This document shows, piece after piece, positions 36,505 to 41,063 of a DNA stretch of 41,063 nt. The stretch is taken from NCBI GenBank assembly GCA_001805055.1, contig MHDZ01000091.1, positions 1 through 41,063 of the forward strand. Reading direction: 5' to 3'. The stretch's first letter is position 1; the number at the start of each line of letters is the position of its first letter. The notes beneath the pieces were generated by a model, which searched no databases, had not been told where the DNA came from, and saw only the letters and a program-made list of their open reading frames with translations. The translations under genes were made by a program, and so were the position numbers. The stretch comes from Nitrospirae bacterium GWC2_57_13. GTDB taxonomy: Bacteria; Nitrospirota; UBA9217.

Positions 36505-36552
36505 CCCCTCACCTTAATCCTCTCCCCACCGGGGAAAGGGTTGGGTGAGGGG
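36505..36552. repeat. Imperfect palindrome, common dispersed type
   Basis: Arms CCCCTCACC and GGGTGAGGGG enclose CTCTCCCC-ACC-GGGGAAAGGG. It may act as a terminator-like hairpin after the lipoprotein gene. Confidence 0.6.
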
Positions 36553-36559
36553 GATTTCA

Positions 36560-36870
36560 AGGGACATTTTCAGATGAAAACCATGGAAGATTTCAAACAG
36601 TACCAAATCTTTGGGGTCCAAACCTTTTGGGGTTGCGTCTAGAAAAGGCAGTTTCTCATATTTCAAGAGGGTAACCGGGGTAGAGTAGGGAACTGGTTGC
36701 TGCCGCTTTAGGCTCTGCTTGTCTGTTCCCGTCCCTTTCGTCTGACGGTGCCTAAATAGCCAAACCATTGCCGCCTTGGCCAGCCCTCCCTCATCAAACC
36801 GTGCATGCGGTTTTCCCGCACACGGCTTTCCGATGTTCTTCACCGTCAGACATGCGCTTTCTTCCAACCC
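36560..36870 (-). mobile_element. Probable group II intron-associated fragment
   Basis: On the minus strand, 36828-36797 forms the hairpin AGCCGTG-TGCGG-GAAAA-CCGCA-TG-CACGGTT, followed by TGATGAGGGAGGG and a sequence (GGCACCGTCAGACGAAAGGG, then TTCCCTACTCTACC) that I associate with group II intron ends in environmental genomes. No reverse transcriptase is encoded in the window. The identification rests on recognition, not on a structure model. Confidence 0.4.
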
Positions 36871-37017
36871 GCTGTCGTCGGCACCTTGTAGAGACCAAAC
36901 CGTTCATACAATACCCCGCTTGTAAAGCGCTTATCCCCTGCCCCTTTATCCCTGATTTTGTACCGCTTGCGGAACTTTGGGGACTGCTTGATTCATCTAT
37001 GCTCCTTCTACTATATA

Positions 37018-37099
37018 ACGTTGGTTCTCAAGATACTTAATTTTCCTCCGAATCTATTTTTACGGCCTGTCAAGCACAATGCACACTGAGAACCAACGT
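37018..37099. repeat. 13-bp perfect inverted repeat pair
   Basis: ACGTTGGTTCTCA (37018-37030) and TGAGAACCAACGT (37087-37099) are 56 bp apart. They may be the ends of a tiny element, or a duplicated recombination core; the right arm overlaps the candidate attC. The rest of the 36494-37185 gap has no gene. Confidence 0.55.
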
Positions 37100-37156
37100 C
37101 CCCTACCTGCCCCTCGAGACCGCACTCTCGCGCGGTAAATGAGAGGTGCGTTAACC
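37091..37156 (-). other. Degenerate attC candidate (after the 162-residue membrane protein gene)
   Basis: Cores AACCAAC (37091-37097) and GTTAACC (37150-37156) each have one mismatch. Internal pairing is CCCCTC/GAGAGG and ACCGC/GCGGT. It lies 29 bp after the gene's stop. Weakest of the set. Confidence 0.35.
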
Positions 37157-37185
37157 AGGTTGAAAGTTACTCTCTCTTCCGCATT

Positions 37186-37674
37186 TCAACGGCATTCAGC
37201 GTCCCAGATTGCACGCTCCTTAGTATCCGTGGGAGGCGGATCTAAACAAGGATTCCGGTAAGCACCCTTGTCAGCAGGGGCGAACTTCCCGGGAGCATTG
37301 CTGCGATGCTGTTTCGTGGCGCTTTCGGCGCGCATTCCAGGATACTTCGCTTGAAGGAAATCGCCGATTTGCCAGAGCGCCAGCACATTTACCAGCGTCG
37401 CGATACCGATAGCTGCGATACTAGCGATGCCAAAACGCCGCCGAAGCCATTCAACTAATCCGCCGATCAGCGCACATATTCCCGCACCAGCGATCAGGCC
37501 GACTAACGCGAAAAAAACGGCAAAACCCCACACGAAAACCGGCGCAAAGGTATCCGTGTTTATGTGTGATAGACGGGAATAGGGACCCCGAAACAAGACC
37601 CAAGCGCCCCACGCGCCGCCGAGTAAAGGCCAGAAGATAAGGACGATCCACCAGTAAGGACCCTCGCGCTTCAT
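37186..37674 (-). CDS. Cassette-borne membrane protein, unknown
   Basis: 162 residues with three predicted membrane segments: about 8-28 (WWIVLIFWPLLGGAWGAWVL), 45-72 and 82-103. A polar C-terminal tail contains two cysteines (RNPCLDPPP and the final AECR). I recognise no family. GGGAGG lies 7 nt before ATG 37674. It lies 48 bp after the next gene upstream, with no attC between them, so the two may form one two-gene cassette. An attC-like site follows. Confidence 0.7.
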   Translation of the reverse strand: MKREGPYWWIVLIFWPLLGGAWGAWVLFRGPYSRLSHINTDTFAPVFVWGFAVFFALVGLIAGAGICALIGGLVEWLRRRFGIASIAAIGIATLVNVLALWQIGDFLQAKYPGMRAESATKQHRSNAPGKFAPADKGAYRNPCLDPPPTDTKERAIWDAECR

Positions 37675-37722
37675 CGTTTGCCCTCCCCTGGCTGCAATTC
37701 GTCAATGACTCTGCGTGCCCGA

Positions 37723-38130
37723 TCAAGGTGATGTTCCGTTGTTCCGATCTTTTGCAGTTGGCAGCCGGCGGGCAATGTGTTCCAGGTCAAACTCAAAGAT
37801 TGATTGAATCCGCTGCGGAGAACAAATTTTTGCCAATGGCATGATACGTCGTTGGGTTGAGGCTGTTAGCGGGATGATCTTTTCGACCTGAAGCGACTGT
37901 TGCCGATTGCGCCATTGTATTCGCGCGCCAAACCAGTCACCCGCCCCGCCATCGATGAGCACCCATCCCCAGCCGTCAGCGCTCAGGTTAAGATAGCAGT
38001 AGGCGCCCTGCTCACCGGTCCCTGCCCATTCTCCCGCAAAGAATACTGGAGAGCTGTCAGGAAGAGGCGTTAAGGCATGTGCGGTCCCCAACCAGGCAAA
38101 TAGTATGACGAGACCGATGAAATATCGCAT
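37723..38130 (-). CDS. Cassette-borne exported protein, unknown
   Basis: 135 residues. A clear signal peptide (MRYFIGLVILFAWLGTAHA) is followed by a mature domain with many Trp and Gly residues (FFAGEWAGTGEQGAYCYLNL, then WGWVLIDGGAGDW). It is probably periplasmic. The C-terminal region mentions nothing known. AAAAGGA lies 6 nt before ATG 38130; the longer frame from 38166 is not preferred. The attC at 38179-38236 lies upstream, as expected for the next cassette's 5' boundary. Confidence 0.7.
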   Translation of the reverse strand: MRYFIGLVILFAWLGTAHALTPLPDSSPVFFAGEWAGTGEQGAYCYLNLSADGWGWVLIDGGAGDWFGARIQWRNRQQSLQVEKIIPLTASTQRRIMPLAKICSPQRIQSIFEFDLEHIARRLPTAKDRNNGTSP

Positions 38131-38178
38131 GTTCTGTCCTTTTCGCCGGATAGGTTGTTTATGCAACGTAGAATACCG

Positions 38179-38236
38179 ACCTAATGCCGCCGTAAGGGGC
38201 GCGTCCTTCAGCGACCCTCACTCGGCGTGGTTGAGT
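38179..38236 (-). other. attC-like recombination site (after the glyoxalase-fold gene)
   Basis: 58 bp. One core is perfect (GTTGAGT, 38230-38236; on the minus strand ACTCAAC), the other is ACCTAAT with one mismatch (38179-38185). The internal imperfect stem is CGCCG..AGGG..GCG around the TTCA region. It begins 12 bp after the stop of the glyoxalase-fold gene, the usual place. Confidence 0.65.
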
Positions 38237-38248
38237 TTTTGCCGCGCG

Positions 38249-38638
38249 TCAGGCCGTGATTTCAATTCTGTTTCCGTCTGGGTCGAGCGCTACGCTTTCA
38301 TAGTACCCGTCGCCAGTCCGGCGTGGTCCGTCCAGGATAGGAAAACCATCGCCCCTGAGTCTTTGAGTCAACTCGTCAACCAGCTGCTCCGACCCGAGGG
38401 AGATGGCGAAGTGTGTCAGTCCCATGCGTTGAGCACCCGGCTCAAACTCTACAGGCGAGTGAGTTGTAGTCTTCATGGCTTCTATACGTGCACCATCTCC
38501 GAAGCTAAGAAAACACGATTCGAATCCCTTTGCAGGGTTGACGTACTTTTCTCCAGCTACAGCGCCGAAATAGGAAACATAGAACTGGTTGCAGCGTTCA
38601 AGGTCCTTGGTCCAGAGTGCCACGTGGTCAATTCGCAT
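38249..38638 (-). CDS. Glyoxalase/VOC-family protein (cassette-borne)
   Basis: 129 residues, two beta-alpha-beta-beta-beta units. Candidate metal ligands sit in the usual places: His5 in RIDHVALW, Glu in ARIEAM (about 53), His in LTHFAI (about 76) and Glu in RIEITA near the C-terminus. It could be a glyoxalase I-like lyase, a dioxygenase or an antibiotic-binding protein; VOC genes are frequent in integron cassettes. GGAG lies 8 nt before ATG 38638. It is flanked by the attC on its 3' side and the nested palindrome on its 5' side. Confidence 0.9.
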   Translation of the reverse strand: MRIDHVALWTKDLERCNQFYVSYFGAVAGEKYVNPAKGFESCFLSFGDGARIEAMKTTTHSPVEFEPGAQRMGLTHFAISLGSEQLVDELTQRLRGDGFPILDGPRRTGDGYYESVALDPDGNRIEITA

Positions 38639-38698
38639 AATCTTGACTCCATGCTTGAGGTGTAAAGGTTTTCATTCAACTCGGGAAACATAGATCAA

Positions 38699-38833
38699 TC
38701 CCGGCGGTAACTCGCCCCCGCGCAGCGGGGTGTCGATGTTGACTGCCTGGTTCTCCCCGGAGCGTAGCGGAGGGGTTAGGCAGTCGGGCGAGTTAACGCC
38801 GGGATTCTCCCCTCCGCGGAGCGGAGGGGAGAA
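38699..38833. repeat. Nested inverted repeats, ORF-less (Y-shaped fold)
   Basis: The outer 19-bp arms 38699-38717 and 38786-38804 match with one mismatch. Within them lie a hairpin CCCCGC-GCA-GCGGGG (about 38715-38729) and a second stem GACTGCCT/AGGCAGTC (38741-38748 and 38778-38785). A third perfect hairpin TTCTCCCCTCCGC/GCGGAGGGGAGAA follows at 38805-38833. No gene is present. It may be a non-coding cassette or a small palindromic element. Confidence 0.65.
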
Positions 38834-38885
38834 CGACAAGCATAACCCGCGCCTTCAGGCGTCGGCGTATATGCACTTGTTATAT
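38828..38885 (-). other. attC-like recombination site (after the PD-(D/E)xK gene)
   Basis: 58 bp. The minus strand reads ATAACAAGTGCATA, then CGCCGACGCC-TGAA-GGCGCGG, then TATGCTTGTCGTT. The central GCCGACGCC/GGCGCGG resembles the attC of aadA-type cassettes. Cores are imperfect (GTTATAT and GTTCTCC). It begins about 35 bp after the gene's stop. Confidence 0.6.
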
Positions 38886-38919
38886 TTATAAACTCAAGGA
38901 AATATTTACTTGAGACTTA

Positions 38920-39828
38920 TTAGTTTAAATCTTGATTTTTATTGGCCCACACTTTGTCAAGATGTTTACTGATAGATTCTACATATTTTGAATTATCTTT
39001 TGAAAAGCCTTTCAGGTTAATTTGTCGTAGATGATTTGCAAACATCATTTTATCCAGATGGCCTATAAAAACAGGGACTTTAACAATTAGTAATAGAGCA
39101 CATACTGACTCTTCTGATTTAAAACGTTGCATTAGACTCTTTTTATTTTTATCCAACCATTTAGTTGTTTCTTTCTCTAATAACTTTAAACTATCCTCCA
39201 TAGAGTCACCTTCTTCTAATGCAATAACATTATTACCACCCAAAAGAACATGATCTAAAGATAAAATTAATATTCCAGGATTTTTAGCATCAAGCTGAGA
39301 ACAGGCTTTCTTAAATGTATTACGGAGAAGATTCTTCGCACTTAACGGTCGTTTTACTTCAAGATCAAAATCTTTATCACCAAATTTTACAGTTAAGTCA
39401 GGCGTTTTAATAGGTTGAGTTGGGTTGAAATAACAATCAAGACCTGACATATTTAGAAGTGCTCTCACATACAGCTCAAACTGACTACTTCGGGCTTGAG
39501 GATCTTCATCAATATTTTTAATCTGTAAGCCTTTGACCATATCGGTGAGTTTTATAATTATTTCATTGTCAGATAAAATATTATTTTCATTTAAAATGAT
39601 ATCACTGATTTCATCTATTTCTATAAGATCAAACATTAAATCACACAGGTGGCTAGGGTTTTCACCTATCCCCTTAGCCGCCAAGTATTTTATTGACTGC
39701 TCATAATTAAATAATCTTGAATCTTTTGGGATCTTGATTTTCCAGTTTTCTAAATATTGCAATGCCTTTTGATATTTAATCAAAATTTTCTCAAATCCAA
39801 CATGGTTCAGTATTTCTGTAGTCAACAT
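38920..39828 (-). CDS. PD-(D/E)xK-type nuclease-like protein (cassette-borne)
   Basis: 302 residues, AT-rich unlike its neighbours, consistent with separate origin. The N-terminal 130 residues are helical. The middle holds TPDLTVKFGDKDFDLEVKRP (about 165-184): Asp, a beta strand and E-V-K form the PD-(D/E)xK catalytic pattern, and the following LILSLDHVLLGG would be the next strand. It could be a restriction-type or defence nuclease, but I recognise no specific family. ATG 39828 is chosen, with GGAA just upstream; the frame open to 39888 would run into the attC. An attC lies on each side. Confidence 0.75.
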   Translation of the reverse strand: MLTTEILNHVGFEKILIKYQKALQYLENWKIKIPKDSRLFNYEQSIKYLAAKGIGENPSHLCDLMFDLIEIDEISDIILNENNILSDNEIIIKLTDMVKGLQIKNIDEDPQARSSQFELYVRALLNMSGLDCYFNPTQPIKTPDLTVKFGDKDFDLEVKRPLSAKNLLRNTFKKACSQLDAKNPGILILSLDHVLLGGNNVIALEEGDSMEDSLKLLEKETTKWLDKNKKSLMQRFKSEESVCALLLIVKVPVFIGHLDKMMFANHLRQINLKGFSKDNSKYVESISKHLDKVWANKNQDLN

Positions 39829-39870
39829 AAATATTCCAATTAAATTCTTCTGTATTTGGAAAAACGCTGA

Positions 39871-39930
39871 ATATAACACGCCGGTCACGCGCCACCCTTT
39901 GGCGCGTCGCCGTGGAAGCGCCTGTTGGAT
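39871..39930 (-). other. attC-like recombination site (after the HEPN-like gene)
   Basis: 60 bp. The minus strand begins ATCCAAC, a perfect RYYYAAC core (GTTGGAT on plus, 39924-39930), and ends GTTATAT with one mismatch. The central stem is ACGCGCC/GGCGCGT. A further GTTAGGT at 39942-39948 could be the true outer core. Confidence 0.62.
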
Positions 39931-39955
39931 CAGGGTTTATTGTTAGGTAATGTTC

Positions 39956-40443
39956 TCAATGGCTTAATGCGCACCCAATGACTTTGAAAATGTGTATGGC
40001 GTTTTTATTTAGAGAAACTACGCCTTCATCTGATATATCCATATATACTGGGTATGTATTTCCTTTTTCATCTTTTATGTTTCCGGCTTTTAAGTCAAAC
40101 ATGTAGTCTCTTAACCTTTTTCTTCATGCTCAGTATATGTATTAAGATCACGTATATGGCTATTACTGTGAATGAACGCATTTCTTATAAACCTAAGCAT
40201 TTCCAATTCTGATTCTTTTCTGCCTCCACACCGTGAGATCCATTTGCGGCCTAATGTACTTTCAAGATATGCAAAAAGAGAAACCAACATTATTCCAGCA
40301 TATAAATGTTCATTGTTTTCAATGAATTCTTTTCTATCATCTGTATCTTCTCCAAAGTGACTCACCCCATAAGTGAGTGCATGTTCTAGTGAGAAAAAAA
40401 AGAGCGCACCTGCTTGTTTATGTTTTGATGGTTCGGTCATCAT
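39956..40443 (-). pseudogene. HEPN-like gene with a frameshift (cassette-borne)
   Basis: The first frame gives 110 residues, with the motif RFIRNAFIHSNSH containing R-x4-H, typical of HEPN ribonuclease-like proteins. It stops at 40113-40111 (TAA) just after a run of five A residues (GAAGAAAAAGG). In the -1 frame translation continues coherently as RLRDYMFDLKAGNIKDEKGN, then TYPVYMDISDEGVVSLNKNA and GCALSH, to a stop at 39956. The intact protein would be about 160 residues. Causes may be a real mutation, a homopolymer sequencing error or programmed slippage. ATG 40443 or 40440 starts it; AGGTGA lies just upstream. Confidence 0.68.
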
Positions 40444-40480
40444 TCACCTAATTCCCATGCAGCGCAGTGTTGGTGCGACT

Positions 40481-40978
40481 TCATGGTAGAACTGCCCGAA
40501 TTTGAACGATACATTTAATTGGTGTGTGAGTGTTGCAACCCGACAAGTTAAGCCTTCCGCTTTTTTCTAAGATCACTCCTGGAATATGGAGATGAGCATT
40601 TTGGGCGAATGCTTTATTCGTTGGATTGCTAATGAGATTCGTATCTCCATCGGCATGTGTAAAGGCAATGCGTATACCCCAAAGTGCCTCTGCTCGCTGT
40701 TTGAGCGATGAACTGGGCTTCGGCATGATATACGTATCCCAGTTCGGATCATCTACAGCAGGCAAAGCATCAATCACAGCGGTACGAAACGTTGCGTCGG
40801 CATTCATGTTTTGAAGCCGCGCTTCTTCACATGCCGTGAGCCAACAAATGAACATCCCCACAATTCGAGATACAACCTCATCTGGTGATTCGTGCAAATA
40901 GCCAAAAGCCTCCACCCGGCTTCGTGCATCACTTATCGCGACCGCAATGTTATTGGCGCGCATTTCGAAATCGGTCAT
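40481..40978 (-). CDS. Cassette-borne protein with an R-x4-H motif, unknown
   Basis: 165 residues, soluble, with a long helical N-terminal half. The segment ALWGIRIAFTHADGDTNLIS (about 101-120) contains R-I-A-F-T-H, the spacing of HEPN R-x4-6-H motifs, so it may belong to or mimic that group; the rest of the fold cannot be confirmed by eye. ATG 40978 is chosen; the open frame to 41026 would cross the attC core at 41009. Only 37 bp separate it from the HEPN-like gene, too short for a full attC, so the site there has been lost or truncated. Confidence 0.7.
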   Translation of the reverse strand: MTDFEMRANNIAVAISDARSRVEAFGYLHESPDEVVSRIVGMFICWLTACEEARLQNMNADATFRTAVIDALPAVDDPNWDTYIMPKPSSSLKQRAEALWGIRIAFTHADGDTNLISNPTNKAFAQNAHLHIPGVILEKSGRLNLSGCNTHTPIKCIVQIRAVLP

Positions 40979-41008
40979 TTCACTCAAGTGAGCCTCCGTC
41001 AAGTGAGC

Positions 41009-41063
41009 ACCTAACACCCGGGGCAATGGCCCGTGCGAAGCGCGGCCACGGCTCGGCTGAGGG
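41009..41063 (-). other. Partial attC-like site cut by the window end
   Basis: A perfect core ACCTAAC (41009-41015; GTTAGGT on minus) is followed by GGCC-cGTGC-GAA-GCGC-GGCC pairing. The other core would lie beyond 41063. It sits immediately 5' of the last gene, as expected. Confidence 0.5.

Larger units (their letters stand above)
37091..41063 (-). mobile_element. Distal part of a probable integron cassette array
   Basis: Seven minus-strand genes of uneven base composition lie one after another, with 58-66 bp imperfect palindromes bearing GTTRRRY/RYYYAAC-like cores after several of them (positions listed separately). This is the cassette pattern: gene, then attC at its 3' end. The genes point left, so attI and the integrase should lie to the right of the window. 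An integrase-less cluster (CALIN) is an alternative, because none is seen here. Confidence 0.62.

Noticed and set aside
36514-36867. Minus-strand 117-codon frame across the intron-like fragment
   Set aside because: The sequence is structured RNA-like and repeat-derived; no SD and no coding signature.
36481-37185. CRISPR array in the repeat-rich spacer
   Set aside because: The repeats are single palindromes or inverted pairs, with no regularly spaced direct repeats anywhere in the window.
40446-40475. Possible attC between the last two genes (ACCTAAT...GTTGGTG)
   Set aside because: Only 30 bp between imperfect cores, too short for a functional attC; at best a truncated relic.

Overview
The window looks like chromosome from a Gram-negative, probably anaerobic or microaerophilic bacterium. 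LpxC (lipid A synthesis), several lipobox signal peptides, an ADP-forming acyl-CoA synthetase and the gene order argG-argH-lipoprotein-lysA-dapF all suggest Nitrospirota or Desulfobacterota (Geobacter-like). That placement is an inference, because no rRNA or marker set is present. Most genes are GC-rich housekeeping genes. The last 4 kb is different and looks like a cassette array.

Layout, left to right. (1) 0.15-6.9 kb, minus strand: arginine/lysine cluster argG, argH, an FN3 lipoprotein, lysA and dapF, with a secreted cyclophilin upstream. (2) 7.1-8.1 kb: PilZ protein and ferritin-like protein, ending in a strong terminator. (3) 8.5-9.2 kb: tRNA-Asp and tRNA-Val, with a GIY-YIG nuclease gene between tRNA-Asp and pieces of broken, hybrid tRNA-Asp copies. 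(4) 9.4-16.4 kb, plus strand: acyl-CoA metabolism (CoA-transferase fused to GNAT, ADP-forming acyl-CoA synthetase, BioD-like/DRTGG protein), then a class IV aminotransferase and deoC. (5) 16.6-19.95 kb: LysM/M23 peptidase, exported YidD-like protein with a TPR partner, and convergent lpxC. (6) 20.3-23.2 kb: TPR protein and two oligopeptide-type ABC ATPases without permeases. (7) 23.2-28.8 kb, minus strand: signalling genes, namely a PocR/GAF/GGDEF cyclase and an overlapping set of AAA ATPase-RsbW fusion, STAS protein and GAF-HD-GYP phosphodiesterase. (8) 29.2-36.5 kb: CpXC protein, divergent topoisomerase A subunit, DUF433, SEC-C and SagB proteins, a chimeric gene remnant and a CsgG-like lipoprotein.

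(9) 36.5-41.06 kb: dispersed repeats, a probable group II intron fragment, then the distal end of what I read as an integron cassette array. Minus-strand genes of very mixed base composition (two envelope proteins, a glyoxalase-fold protein, a PD-(D/E)xK nuclease-like protein, a frameshifted HEPN-like gene and a further R-x4-H protein) are separated by attC-like imperfect palindromes. The integrase would lie beyond the right end and is not seen.

The observations most worth following are the GIY-YIG/tRNA-Asp mosaic, the ATPase-RsbW/STAS/HD-GYP cassette, the cassette array with its nuclease-like contents, and promoters placed so close to start codons that the transcripts should be leaderless.
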